NCBI GenBank assembly: GCA_018806915.1
Contig: JAGKQI010000093.1
Location: 682,001-746,000, forward strand
Direction: 5' to 3'
Source: Phytophthora colocasiae
Lineage: Eukaryota; Oomycota; Peronosporomycetes; Peronosporales; Peronosporaceae
DNA: 64,000 nt
Positions 30,801-40,978 of this stretch are shown here, in pieces (the stretch's first letter is position 1; the number at the start of each line of letters is the position of its first letter). Both the position numbers and the translations under genes were made by a program. Under the pieces are notes generated by a model. It was not told where the DNA came from and did not search any database. It saw only the letters and a list, made by a program, of their open reading frames with translations.

Positions 30801-31866
30801 TCATCCATTCAGTGCCTGCTATAGTGAAACGTGCACAGCTATCCAGTTTGATATCCTTCCACATTCGGTTCACCCGCATTTTCGCTGTCGGTAGTCCATC
30901 GGCAGAGTTCACGACTTCTTCAACATCATCGATCACGGTAGATGTCGAGGTACGTTCCTTTAATTGCTTCACTAACTTCACAGAGGCAGGTTTCTCACGA
31001 TCCGTCCGTTCCGCCGTCAGTGGTGTCTCACTTCGTAGTTTTCGTTGAACGGCCAGTTTCTTTAGGGCCACGTCAGCTTGCTTCCGGCGTTCTTGCAACA
31101 TCCGTTCTCGTTTTATGTCTTGACGGTTCTTCACGGCTTGTTGTTCGTCGAGTTTCTCCTTTCTACGTTGCCGAGCCGCTTTCCGCGCTATTCGTCGCTG
31201 CAGTCTCCGTTCAGTGGTCACTCGTCGTCGTTTTGCTGCTCGTTCTTCACCATCCGGCTCGGAGGTAGTCGCGCCTTCCCCAGCTTCATCAACTTCGTCA
31301 TTGCAAGTATGTTCACCGTCATCGTGCGACCGTTCGCCTTCTCCAGATTCCAGCAATTCGGGTTCCGGTGATGGTTCCACGTCGACATTCACGCCTTCTC
31401 CACTTGCGGATCCGTATACAGCATCAATCGAGACCCCATCCAAAGTGTTCGTTGTTCGTGATGATTCACCACTGGTTACGTTCGTCGTTGTTCCAGCGCT
31501 CGTTCGACTGGTCATCGTTGCCTCATTCGCGTCGACACTAACCACTTCTTCAACGTTCACAGGTTGCCTGGCGTCTTCATCCGTTGTCGTCGTCAGTTCC
31601 GGGGCCGACACCATCAAAGTCCCTTCCAATCGGATACATCGATACCTCGTGGAAGCCATCGCTGGTCGCACCGTTGCTACATATATCGCCGCTCGTTCTT
31701 CATCCCGTTCCGTTCTTCCATCTTTCATCTTCTCCATCGCTTGTAGCACTTCATCATCCTTCGTCACTACCGTCGGCAGCTCAACTCTCGTGGATTTACC
31801 GTTCTTCTCGTCGTTTTTCTGTCGGAGAGTCGCTGGTTGATCCGGACGCTGTATCTCCGTCACTAC
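27691..31866 (-). CDS. Gypsy A Pol, protease to RNase H
   Basis: About 1390 codons in the -1 frame relative to Gag, overlapping its stop. A charged N-terminal region precedes the aspartic protease (KLDSCARFTIAGTEW; the usual DSGA is DSCA here). Reverse transcriptase has [47 protein letters not shown] and YLDDIVIYTRGG. RNase H has RLSTDASTIGLGASLMQDG and VVTDHAALKWLM. A long, basic, low-complexity linker of about 280 residues (begins RRRRRRRWMGAKG) separates RNase H from the integrase zinc-binding part (ECHDSIWAGHLR). The frame then runs out because of a break near 27760. Confidence 0.85.
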   Translation of the reverse strand, partial: VVTEIQRPDQPATLRQKNDEKNGKSTRVELPTVVTKDDEVLQAMEKMKDGRTERDEERAAIYVATVRPAMASTRYRCIRLEGTLMVSAPELTTTTDEDARQPVNVEEVVSVDANEATMTSRTSAGTTTNVTSGESSRTTNTLDGVSIDAVYGSASGEGVNVDVEPSPEPELLESGEGERSHDDGEHTCNDEVDEAGEGATTSEPDGEERAAKRRRVTTERRLQRRIARKAARQRRKEKLDEQQAVKNRQDIKRERMLQERRKQADVALKKLAVQRKLRSETPLTAERTDREKPASVKLVKQLKERTSTSTVIDDVEEVVNSADGLPTAKMRVNRMWKDIKLDSCARFTIAGTEWMKHGDRLDIEAPVDYVEGIGGFLLDVVGVWRFQFRTVFGETIYADACIVDGCDDEFLLGVDFMKKHGARIDFKRNELMYKLKERRIIVPFRTDEVSDDGVSARVAAVRITKRTQLTGRAVTPVEVSVAAPDGEIGMFVPTRCAGTVMLASTVTRAQNGKAIVPMINSAPGRTKLPSKKELGVWIPIDSDMEVLEINGELERDRVKNWLDEISSQEPLENEDDVKIGVEDEDSRELILKLLRTYRNLIETKGDCPPATALPVEHHIDTGDAAPIMLKRRRQAQSDDAVIEENVKKMLAAGVIEEGNGAWGFPVVLVRKKDGEVRFCVDYRALNRITRKDVYPLPRIDETLEALGGALLFSTLDLKAGYWQILMALRDKVKTAFMTKQGLYQFVRMPFGLMNAPSTFQRMMNGVLRGLTWLTCLVYLDDIVIYTRGGIERHVIELACVLERLSQAGLTLKLKKCVFATESMEYLGHELSKEGVRPLDRLVTAVRDFPTPNDAVEVKRFVHLAGYYRKFVPGFGTLMEPLTKLLRKKVKWKWGESQEEAFMAVKKILTTKPVLRYPDFRLPFRLSTDASTIGLGASLMQDGGNGWQPVAYASKVNNEAETKYGITELECLAVVWAIKLFRPYLYGRRFVVVTDHAALKWLMTSSNLTGKLHRWALILQEYDFVVEYRPGSTNVVADALSRSPVVTKVLAAVGRRRRRRRWMGAKGATIADAVDEGDAIDDNAMPMDELEKQGRAEQRDVRDGRNAVDDGRKLAAMTKSTGRDASERTSAEEQARSVKTGKRNREKHKKSLLKDMSDKRPLSRSEALRRTPGETKEVSKMFSDAVMTEETTSTSMMNEPPIESQTTKTRTVSTDRDTTQNERQNAVDKAGERRIPDDNRTPTSLMTNGNMIRGPESIQTTNQTNLPNKRYEADERARTERQRIRLQGDTLQLTDAEICDEQMKSKLVQKLIKEGEYRNMRVTTSYGMAVIETADGIRVILPAVLRPIAFKECHDSIWAGHLRTTHTQARVSVAESSQGREVLGAWMSRVWQ

Positions 31867-34672
31867 GCCCGGGTATCGTTTTCCGCCGGCTTCTTAGTCT
31901 CTTCAGCTCGCTGTTTCAAGTACGCGTCATTCCGTTTCTTGGCATCAGGATTGGGACAGTCTCTCGCGAAATGCCCTCGTTGATAGCATGCATAACACTT
32001 CGGTTCATTCGGACATTGTGCTGACCAGTGAGTGTTTTGCCCGCAGTGGAAACACGGCCTGTTCGGCGTATCTCTGCGTTCTCGTCGCAATTCGCCAAAT
32101 CTCATCGAGTCGCGGGATCGATCATCGGACGTCACCATCTTCGTAGCTGCAGTTGTCGGTGTAGTGGCCGTCTTAGCCCGTTTCGTTCGACTCTCTTTCA
32201 TCTCGTCTTCGCTGCTGGAGTCAGTCGCCACTCGTTTTGACACCTTCTTCGTCTTATGAGGTTTGGCGTCCGTCTTGGACTTCGTCTTCGACTGCTTCTT
32301 CTCTGATCGTTTCTTGCCAGCGTTCCCAGGTACAGCCCAGAATCGGCCATTCCACTTCTGCCCCGGTGGTAACTCGTACACTCCAGCCGGCCAATTGTAC
32401 ACTCCCTTTGGTTCGTACATACCGCTAAAGCACCTTGTCGTCCAGTTGGTGTCGTGCTTTCTTCTGCTGCATTCTCCGTTCCTTCTGCTGGTATAGCCAA
32501 CGTTCCGACTCCAGGAATGACAACCATTCTGCTCCCGTCTCCGGATGGTGGCTGAATTTGCGCGTCCCGATTCATCTGTTGCCTTCCATCCACATAATCC
32601 ATCGGGTCGTCGATTTCTGTGGCTTTCTCAACCGCTTCTTCTAACGTCGTCGGCACAGGCGGCTGCTTCACCAATTGTCGTACTGTACGTTCCAAACATC
32701 GGTAAAACTGAGCCAAAAACACCCGTTCACTAACTTCGTTCCTGTCTGCAGCTTCGCGTAATCCAGCCGCAAAATCAGCATACGGTTCCTTGTGAAATCT
32801 ATACCGCGCATTTACCCGAGCTTCGGCAGCAGACTTGTCAATCCGGGGTCCATATCGTCTCAGTAAAGCAACTTTCAACTTCGTCCAAGTACGATCCCGA
32901 TGATGAAGTCTTCGATCCATGTTCACCCACCATCGTGCAGCACTCTCCATTAATTTGTTGCCAAGAATAAAGTACAGCGAGCGATCCGACCATTCACCTC
33001 GTCCTGATTCCTTCGCCCCTTTCAGTGCCAAGTCAATTCGATCAATCCAAGTTGATACAGAAGCTCTCGGTGTCGGCGTGAAGCTTGGTAGTTCCAGATC
33101 TTTAATGTTCCGCGGTCGTTGACGTCGATGCGGTTCTCTTCGTTCTCGTCGCTCTCGTCTCTCATGGCGTTCATGTCGCTCTCGTTGTCCGTGCCGTCTC
33201 CCGCGTCGTGGTGACCGTCGGATACGACGTCGGGCTGCCTGCGCGTCTTCTTCGGACTCATTCGTTTCGCTAGAGCTCGACCCACTACTGGAACTGCTAC
33301 TTTCACCGCTGTCATCGTAGTACCCTCGTCGCCGACGTCGATTGTCGTCAGAACTTTCAGTACTGGAGTTTCCATCTCCGTGGGAAGAGTTATCGTCTGG
33401 TATTGCTCGTGGATATCGTGGTCGTCGCTCCCGTTGACGCCGTTCTCGTTGTTCCTCTCGATGCTCTTCATTGCGGTGGCGCCGTCCACGTTCCTGATAG
33501 CGTTCATTACCCCGTTTTCGCTGTCGCGGTCTTCGTACATCCTCATCGTCATCCTCAGCATCATACTTTGCATCGTCATCATCCACATTATCGTCACCAT
33601 CATCATCATCGTTATCATCATCATCATCGTCATCGTCATCATCATCATCATTAAATCGGCGTTTCTGAGTTCCGCGGTGCGCATGATCCGTTCGTAGCCT
33701 TCTTCCTCGTGATTCCAAGTATTGACGAGAATGCGGTGCTTTCCGCTGGTCATCAGCTTCACCATCCTCTCGCCTTTCCTGAGTACTGTGGCGTACGTGA
33801 TCCGTTCGTTGCTTTCCTCGTGATATCAAGTTTTGCCGAGGATCCCGTCGTTTCCGAGTATTACGGCGCGTTCGTTGTTCTCCTCCTCGTGATTCCAAGT
33901 TTTGCCGAGGATCTCGTCGTTTCCGAGTATTGTGGAGTATTGGAGCTGTTCGTTGCTCTCCCCCTCGTGATTCCAAGTTTTGCCGAGGTTGTCTGAGCTG
34001 CGGTACTTTTCGCCGATTGCCAGCTCCATAAGACCATTGGCGACGTGAGTTTCTCTCGTCGTTGTCGTCAGAGCACCGGTCTTCATCTTCTTCGTATCGG
34101 ACGGGTGGTAATGCTCGTTCCTCCACTCTTGGTGCTGGTTCCGCCTCGTCGGGTTGTCCATGGTCGCGGTCCGTAGCTGTTTCAATCCTGGGTTGACCGT
34201 TGTAGCCTTCCGTGGGTATCCCTGTTCCCTCACGTCCTCTATCAGCCTTGTTCTCCGCTTCCAGCAAGGGATCCGCCAGTTGCGTTGTCAGTTGCTGCAG
34301 ACTCACTGCCAGTTGTTTCATCCGGTTTGAGGCGGCCGCTCCTCGTCCCGTATCTGTTTTTGCTACTGCAACACCCAGTCGCTTCACCGTACGTTCCAAG
34401 GCCTTCAGTTCATCTTCGGTCGGCTCGGGTATCTCGTCTGAATTATCGTCGTAAGGTTCCGTGACAGCGTCGCTGGTGGATTCAACTGCTCTTCCCCGAG
34501 ACGCCGTAGTGGTTTCGTCAACGGCTGGTTGCGTCTCAATACGCACCGACGATTCCGTTCGTTCGTCATCATCATTATCTTCGTTCTTCGTCTCGATATC
34601 TGCCGGCTTGGTCTTCTTACTGCGTGTTGTTCGTGCAGTCTTAGTTGCTGATACCATTGTCGCTGTTCTCAT
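31863..34672 (-). pseudogene. Gypsy A Gag, one frameshift
   Basis: Start probably at the ATG at 34672, after the PBS. The N-terminal half is very basic and acidic by turns, with about five copies of a QNLESRGGEQRT-type repeat (33665-33985) and a run of Asp codons. The capsid-like domain begins KDLELPSFTPTPRASVSTWI and includes [15 protein letters not shown] and WWVNMDRRLHHRDRTWTKLK blocks. The frame breaks near 32430. The following frame (32420-31863) has two CCHC zinc knuckles, CFHCGQNTHWSAQC and CYACYQRGHFARDC. Gypsy B has the same protein in one frame, so the break is a lesion. The stop TAG is at 31865-31863. Confidence 0.85.
33540..33655 (-). repeat. ATG/GAT triplet microsatellite coding for poly-Asp in Gag A
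   Basis: CAT/CGT triplets in near-unbroken series, densest at 33598-33652, encoding more than 20 Asp residues with few interruptions in the Gag frame. Confidence 0.8.
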
Positions 34673-34713
34673 CGTTCTCCGTTGTTTTCTCAATTCTCGT
34701 TTCTTCGCAAGAA

Positions 34714-34731
34714 GCCCCTGTATGACCACCA
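34714..34731 (-). other. Gypsy A primer-binding site
   Basis: TGGTGGTCATACAGGGGC begins directly after the 5' LTR on the minus strand. Gypsy B has TGGTGGTCATACAGGGG at the same place, so both are primed by the same tRNA. I cannot assign which one. Confidence 0.7.
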
Positions 34732-35703
34732 TGTGACGAACCCACAATACGCCTGTTCGCTAGCGGATCGTATGGCTGCAATGCTTTGCTGCGCTGTCTC
34801 GCCGGGTTCTTCTTTATCTTAGGCTTCTTCGCTAGAATTAAACACTCCAACAACGTACGGGCTCAGTTCACCTGCGCCGGAACTTCGTTCCTATTTATAT
34901 TCAATACAATAGAGCTCTCGCTCGTACGTTCAACTTCGTTCCTTCGTCCGTCCGTCCGTTCGTCAATCTACTCGTTTCACCTTGGCCGACGTCGTCGTAT
35001 CCTAGGCACTAATGACCGTCCTTGGATCGCGTCCTAAACGTCGAGGATACTGACTAATGACCCGTTCCCGATAGCCCGTCGCCAGTCACTCGTCCGCTCA
35101 ACACCGCCCAAAACCCAGTCGTCCCAGCCTCCACTCGTTCGTCCAAAGCTACCAATGTCACACTACTCGTCCGTTCGTCCGTCCGTTAAGCCGTCGCTCT
35201 CTTCAATGAAGGAAGTCTCTCGTCACCGTATTAAACGTCGAGTATACCGACTAATGACCCGTTCCCGATAGCCCGTCGTCAGTCACTCGCCCGTCCAACC
35301 CGTAACTTTTGAAGTCGTTTGTTAACGTCGCTGCAGATTCCGAAGTACCTGCCACCGTCGTCGCAAATTCCGAAGTGCCTACCACCGTCGCTGCAGATTT
35401 CGAAGTGAGAACTCCGTTGTCGTCGCTCTCGTCCATACATTGGCTCGCTCCTCCCTGAGGGTGACTGCGATCCACTTCGTCGTATCCAAGATCTTCGGTG
35501 CTTCCAGCATTCATCAGCGTTTTAAGTGTCATCCGCCAATCAACGTCGTCGATTTTAGCTGAAGTCGTTTCCTTCCAGCCCAGCGTTCGTCCATCAGCGC
35601 CTACTGCAACATTTAGCGTTCTCAGATCATGTCCAGCAGCTGCATTCACCCATACGACATCAACTCCTGGTGTCTTTTCAAGATACGTCTCAATCCTGTT
35701 ACA
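34732..35703 (-). repeat. Gypsy A 5' LTR
   Basis: 972 bp. Read on the minus strand it starts TGTAACAGG and ends CGTCACA. It has an internal 55 bp direct repeat around ACTAATGACCCGTTCCCGAT and three 30 bp tandem units around ATTCCGAAGT(A/G)CCT.CCACC. Confidence 0.92.
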
Positions 35704-35707
35704 GTAT

Positions 35708-35938
35708 TGCCGCGTCGATGGGTGCACGGACTACCGAGTTTCCGTACTATTCCAATTGGGATAGGGACTTTGGCGAAGTCGCAGATAGATTTTTGGTCAT
35801 GAGTCAAAAAGATGAAGAGATTGCTGCCCGGTTCAAGAATAGAGGGCTGGCTGGGACGACCAAATATCTGATCGCTCAGTTCGACAAAGACCCAGAATTG
35901 CCTTGTTCAGTGATCATCAATACGCTATACGGTACTGG
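35708..35938 (+). pseudogene. S33 copy 2, part 2
   Basis: Reads ASMGARTTEFPYYSNWDRDF then GEVADRFLVMSQK, aligned with the lid region of copy 1, and ends with the GGTACTGG duplication of the hAT. Confidence 0.88.
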
Positions 35939-36203
35939 CAGGGGTTCCGAAAATGTCATTGATTATTTATTTTTTTCGTTTTCAGCGAAAAAATAATTTA
36001 TTTCCAGGTTCACATTTCGAAGCTTCCAATTATTTTCTTTCAAGTTTACCGACCAATAACCTTCAGCACCCCTAGTGTCTTCCAAGTTGGAAGTTCCAAC
36101 CAACCGGTTAATTGTAGATTGGTGGTTCAGGGCGCTTTGTTAGTCTCAAGCGTCACCATGCTTCTCGATTCAGATTCAAATTTGCTGTTTTAGCACCTCT
36201 ACC

Positions 36204-36497
36204 ATGGCTCCATTCAAGAATTCGTCACGCTCAAAGTCGTCCAAGGCTCTGCCCAAGCGTTCAAATACCCCCAAGCCAAAACAACCGTATGAAAAAGCGA
36301 GAAAGGAGACAACCAACAAGAAAAAGTCGACGGCGCCATATACATCCAAGCAGGTTGCTCAGTTCTACTACAAAAATGTCGAGAACATTGAAGGAAATGT
36401 AACAGCGTACTACAAGTGTAGATGTGGTGTTCAGCGCAAGATGGAGGCAAACACGGGGTATACCAACCTCCTTCAGCATGTCTTCATGTGGCACTAA
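36204..36497 (+). pseudogene. BED-finger remnant of a hAT transposase in hAT-C
   Basis: 97 codons: a basic Lys/Ser-rich start, then YYKCRCGVQRKMEANTGYTN and LLQHVFMWH, the CxC...HxxxxH layout of a BED finger. The catalytic part is absent. It could still be expressed as a small DNA-binding protein, but I infer a deletion remnant. Confidence 0.6.
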
Positions 36498-37061
36498 AAT
36501 TTCCTATTGGAAATGGCAAATGCCGGCAACAACAGTGGCACTCTTGTGGGCTACATCGACGACAAGTCTTTCAAGATTTACTCTTGGATCGACATGACGA
36601 TCTCCTGCAACCTTCCGTTTACGTTTTGCGAGTCGTAAGCTGCTACCGACTACGTGAAGATCGACAGCTTATCTACGGACAGTTTGATCAAGTACATGGG
36701 CTTACTGACTCGTGAGGTCGGAATGCGAGTACAGTTCGCAAGATCGTTCCCAATAATCTACCAATATACACCTTCGGTACATTCGTCTATATATTGCGCT
36801 GCAATAATCCCAATAATTTTCTGGCACACCTGCAGCAGTGATGGCAATAAAAACTTTTAAAAGTTTTTATCGAAAATAAAAAAGTTGAAAAAAAGTTTTT
36901 ATTCTTTTTTTCATTTAAGTGCGATTTGACGTATCTGTAAATTTGTATAGCCAAAAAGGATCATATTACAAGGCACAGCGCTCTATTCAGTCGTATTGTG
37001 TAGTACAATGCTGAGTAAACAGATCTCGTCTCGCTTAGAAGGCTAGTGCAGAATCTTCAAT

Positions 37062-39362
37062 ATGGGGAGAAAGCGAGATCCAGTGCGCGCAAACTTCCGG
37101 AATACAAGAGAGCCATGCAACCAGCACGGGTCGTACTATCATCATTGTCTACACTGCGCCCACGAGAAAGAAACTCTAACGAAGAGAGATGCAGAGGCAG
37201 GTGCTGCTTTTGAGCTCAAGAAGATTTACGGTAATGTTGACGCAATGCGAAAGCATATTGCGAGTTGCCCATTCACTCCAGAAGCGCGCATGGCACGAAT
37301 TGCTTCGGTTTCTCCAGGCAAGATCTTTCAAACCTCTCAAACGGCTCATCCTGAAGACCCGCTGACGCGATCGGAAATTGACCGCAAGCTGAGACTACTC
37401 CTTGAGCTTCAAGCTGAAAACAATATTGCGGATTCATTCATTGAGAACGACTCTACCCTGCGACTTATTAAAGACTTTGAGCCCCGACTTCTTGACCACT
37501 TGCCGTCACGACGAACGTTTGGCGGACCTTTCCTACAAAAGTATGCTAAGAAGGTGATCGAGGCTGAATCTGAAAAGATTATGGATCTTCAGCACAAATC
37601 AGGAGGACGCATGAATTTGCTGAGTGATGTGTGGCAAAACATTTCCAAGAAGCATTTGCTAGGGGCACAGCTTGGACTTTTTGGATCCGTCGCTACGCTT
37701 GGTTTATTTCCTACGAGTTCTCGCCACGATGGATTGGAGTTAGCATCTCAAACGGAAAATTTAATGGAGAAGGCTGAGCTAAAAGGGTGGTGCATCGGTG
37801 GGGTAGTCACGGACGACGCTGGTCAATGTCGCCGCTGCCGAAAAATTTTGGCACCGCGATGGCCAAAAGTTGTATTCCTGAAGTGCTTTGCACATGATAT
37901 GAACAACCTGATGAAAAGTATTCTCAGAATTGATTCATTTCGGCAGGTTTCTGCTCAAGCTCAAGCTCTGGTGAAATTCCTAAATGCTTCTTCGTCAAAA
38001 TGGCTGCCCCGTGTACAAGCAGAAATGGAACAGACGTATGGAGGGTCATGGCAATTTAAGACGCTATGCCCAACGCGGTGGAACTCAATGCAAGGGTGCT
38101 TCGCTTCACTTCTTCGAGTGAAAACTGCAATGCAAGTCTTCGCGGTTAAATATCGTGACGATCCTGATTTCAATTCGACTCTACGTGTATTAGAAGATCC
38201 TGCATTTTGGACATTGTTGAAGGCCGCAGAGCAAGTAGTGAACCCAATATGCTTCGCTTCGTTTAAGCTCCAAAGTGATGAAAACACGCTTGCCGATGTG
38301 GTAGTCGTTTTCCGCGATCTTTACGACAAGTACAGCACCAGCCTTTACCGCGATGATCTTTTGAGATTGATTGAAGCAAGGTGGGCGGACTGTGAGCAGC
38401 CACTATTCATGCTTGCACTTTACCTACATCCGGCCTATTTCAAGGACGCCGTGCAATTGGTAGACACAAAAGTATCTGGCCGTCGAAGTATTTGTGAAAT
38501 TGCGGAGTACTACTACAGACGACTTCTCGATGATGACCCTGTCACTATTGCTGGGGAGCTGGATGACTGGCTGGACGGCACATATACGAGTAAGGTGCTG
38601 AGGCATTTTGAAACCAGTTCTTTACCTCCTTTAGCAGCGTTTTGGCGTCATCTGAAGAACAGCAACCCGACTCATTACCTCCCAAAGCTAGCGCTGACTA
38701 TACTCGCTGTTTCCGTGAATACAGCAACCTGTGAGCGGTATTTTTCGGAGCTGGCGCTAATTCACACTTCGCTTCGCAACAGGATGGACGCAGAGAAGGC
38801 AAGGAATTGGGCAGCAATAAGGAAAACCTTGCGGGAAAAGTCATCAAAAAAGGTCGAGGTAAAGCCACCAGCAAAGCGAATGACGTTTACCAACGAATTC
38901 GCCAAGGTATCAGCGTTCAGCACGCCAGATCGCCGAAGCTCAAGCTCTCGGGGTTCGTCACCGTTTACACCAGCTCAGAACCGGCCAGCGATGAATCAGG
39001 ACTCTGCTAGAGATGATGAAGAAGACGACTTCCAGGTTGACGATGTCGTTACCTACTGGGATACAGTATTATCTGCAATGGAAGAAGGAGACGACAGTGA
39101 ACTGCACGCCTTACTCAATATGGTAGACGCCATACATCGTGAAGAAGCTGGTCTGGTTGTCGACGAGGAAGAAAAGACTGAGGAGGAAGAGGAAGATACG
39201 CGCCCAATCGACCGTATGCCATTTCCTGATCACGACGATAAAACATTTCCACAGGAGAATATTTCGTTGCGTAGCCTACGCGGACGGAAGGTGTCGCTCG
39301 GTCGGCTGCGCACACAGGAAAAAATTAGTACGCACCGCCGACTCGATTTCACAAACTTGTAA
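37062..39362 (+). CDS. hAT transposase, intact, 766 aa
   Basis: A single open frame. An N-terminal Cys/His-rich BED-type finger (HHCLHCAHEKET ... MRKHIASC, about residues 28-75) is followed by the RNase H-like catalytic fold. LLSDVWQNISKKH near residue 187 carries the first Asp, GGVVTDDAGQCRR near 249 the second, and CFAHDMNNLMKSI fits the hAT CxxH signature. CPTRWNSMQGCFASLLR is the usual RW block. SVNTATCERYFSELALIHTS near residue 555 is the dimerisation region. A Ser-rich and then acidic tail (EEEKTEEEEEDTR) ends the protein. No lesion is visible, so this copy may be active and could mobilise hAT-D. Promoter and 5' UTR would lie in 36836-37061. Confidence 0.88.
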   Translation: MGRKRDPVRANFRNTREPCNQHGSYYHHCLHCAHEKETLTKRDAEAGAAFELKKIYGNVDAMRKHIASCPFTPEARMARIASVSPGKIFQTSQTAHPEDPLTRSEIDRKLRLLLELQAENNIADSFIENDSTLRLIKDFEPRLLDHLPSRRTFGGPFLQKYAKKVIEAESEKIMDLQHKSGGRMNLLSDVWQNISKKHLLGAQLGLFGSVATLGLFPTSSRHDGLELASQTENLMEKAELKGWCIGGVVTDDAGQCRRCRKILAPRWPKVVFLKCFAHDMNNLMKSILRIDSFRQVSAQAQALVKFLNASSSKWLPRVQAEMEQTYGGSWQFKTLCPTRWNSMQGCFASLLRVKTAMQVFAVKYRDDPDFNSTLRVLEDPAFWTLLKAAEQVVNPICFASFKLQSDENTLADVVVVFRDLYDKYSTSLYRDDLLRLIEARWADCEQPLFMLALYLHPAYFKDAVQLVDTKVSGRRSICEIAEYYYRRLLDDDPVTIAGELDDWLDGTYTSKVLRHFETSSLPPLAAFWRHLKNSNPTHYLPKLALTILAVSVNTATCERYFSELALIHTSLRNRMDAEKARNWAAIRKTLREKSSKKVEVKPPAKRMTFTNEFAKVSAFSTPDRRSSSSRGSSPFTPAQNRPAMNQDSARDDEEDDFQVDDVVTYWDTVLSAMEEGDDSELHALLNMVDAIHREEAGLVVDEEEKTEEEEEDTRPIDRMPFPDHDDKTFPQENISLRSLRGRKVSLGRLRTQEKISTHRRLDFTNL

Positions 39363-40106
39363 GTGAATATACTTGTTTCATATGCACATTTATCTTGTCA
39401 GTGTACTTGCCGTTCGAAATCTGCGTTGCCACTGACTCGACGATGGTCGCAGCCGTATCACGCGGAGGTGACTGCTGACATGCATCTGCTCTAGCCACTA
39501 GTCAGCTCTAGGACAAAATGCGATACGGGTGAAGTCGTAGAGGCAGCATCTCGGAGACATCCACGGTGTGATGTTGTCGTCGTTCAAGTGACCTCCTTCA
39601 GAAAGACGCAGATCTGCTGTTGATGTACTCGACCACGTTCTGCAGGATCCCTAATAGCACTTCCCAATCGTGGAAGTCATGCATGTACACAAAATAAGAT
39701 TGGCCTTCAGCAGCATGATGCCCTTAAAAGGGTCCCGACACGAGACCAGCGTCTCCAGAAGGCTCATAAGCGATTGTTCGTGTAGTTTACGCGTCAAACG
39801 CAGCCAATTCTCCTTCTCCAAGATCCCACCACCAAGTTTCATTACTTCGTCACGCAGCATCTGGTTAACGAGCGAGAAACTCTCATCAATTTTCTTTTCT
39901 TAGGCTCAGAGGTAGTACGACAATGATCCCCAAAGCGAGCCACTGTTACCACTCTGGCCGTGGATTCCGTACGCTGTACCTTGGCTGGATTGCATCAGTG
40001 CTTCATTCTACTACGAACAGCAGTTTGACGCTCTGCTTGGCGTCGAGAACGCTCTCGCGTCTCTCCAGACAGGCCAGTTCAAGTTTGACCTCTTCCAGGC
40101 GATAAC
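39363..40106. other. Part of hAT-D without an assigned gene
   Basis: A minus-strand frame at 39860-39651 (LVNQMLRDEVMKLGGGILEK, then MSLLETLVSC) may be a further decayed piece of the captured ARF-GEF gene next to it, because it has the same strand and order. I cannot confirm this. Confidence 0.3.
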
Positions 40107-40978
40107 TTAAGCGGGGATGGAGCGTGAGGCGACAAACCGCCCTGCCGATGTCGGAGGTAACGGCACACCACGAGAGTCCACAAAGTCATCAATCTCCACC
40201 AGGGACGTGGGAACGGCATCCAACTCGTTGAACCTCAGCATACCCTCCACGACATTCGACCAACCCTTGCGAAAATACTCGTTCGTGTTCTGAACGAACT
40301 GGAACAGCAACTTGAAAGACAACAGAGCACGACGAGTTATCGCTCCTTGCACTAAATCTTCGTCAATTGACCCTTCAACGTGCTGTGGAGCTGCCAAGAC
40401 CTCAATCTCCGATCCATCATCTTGTCGCCAAACAATTCGTTCTCCGACGATTTCCGATGATCCTTTCTCGAATGGAGAACTAGAGCGCTTCAATACATTG
40501 CTGATACTCGGCGGGACGTATACCTTCTCTCCACTCAAGATTCCGTGAGCAAACGTGAAGAAAAACGAGGCTAGAGACCCCATAATATTGTTGAACTCGT
40601 CGCTCATATCATAGCACAGCATGATCTTGGCACTGTTGTTCAGCCCCTCTAATGACCGCTTCATGTTGGTCAGGTCGCAGGTTTTTCAAACGCCAGCAGA
40701 ATGCTCTTGATAGTGCTCCCCGAGATCAAATTGAACATATCCTTCTCATACAGACCCGCCCGTAGCCTGAGGATGCTTGTGTTTGAAGTGAAACTAGCGC
40801 CGACCACATTCTCCGAGCGCTTCAAAACGCCATCCCACTGCATTGAGTCGAAGAAGGAGATTACATGAAGTCGGACACGTCGCGTTGCATCTGGATTCAC
40901 ATGGTTGACAGCCAGCAGACCGACAATTAGAGCGAACGTGGTGGTGAACTCGAAGTACATGATAGACTTGAGAGCCAA
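40107..40978 (-). pseudogene. Captured GBF1/GNOM-like ARF-GEF gene fragment in hAT-D
   Basis: Two minus-strand frames joined by a one-base shift near 40667. The first (40978-40670) ends EKDMFNLISGSTIKSILLAF; the second starts MKRSLEGLNNSAKIMLCYDM and has KGWSNVVEGMLRFNELDAVP and LVEIDDFVDSRG. Order and spacing match the region after the Sec7 domain of GBF1-type guanine nucleotide exchange factors (a D.F....G.TI...L..F block, then GW.N..E.ML, then VE..DFVD). Such proteins load ARF GTPases at the Golgi. The Sec7 catalytic domain is not visible here, so this is a captured piece, not a gene. The family call is from motif memory. Confidence 0.6.

Larger units (their letters stand above)
25397..35703 (-). 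mobile_element. Gypsy-type LTR retrotransposon A
   Basis: 10,307 bp in minus orientation, with 972 bp LTRs at 25397-26368 and 34732-35703, which look identical, and 4 bp target duplication GTAT (25393-25396 and 35704-35707). Order gag, protease, reverse transcriptase, RNase H, integrase. PBS on the minus strand at 34714-34731. The purine tract GAGAAGGAGAAGGCG lies at the 3' LTR boundary. Identical LTRs mean a very recent insertion, yet gag and integrase each carry a frame break. Confidence 0.93.

Noticed and set aside
34673..34747. Gag A start codon inside the LTR
   Set aside because: The frame is open through the PBS, but a start upstream of the PBS in the LTR is unlikely; the ATG at 34672 was chosen instead.
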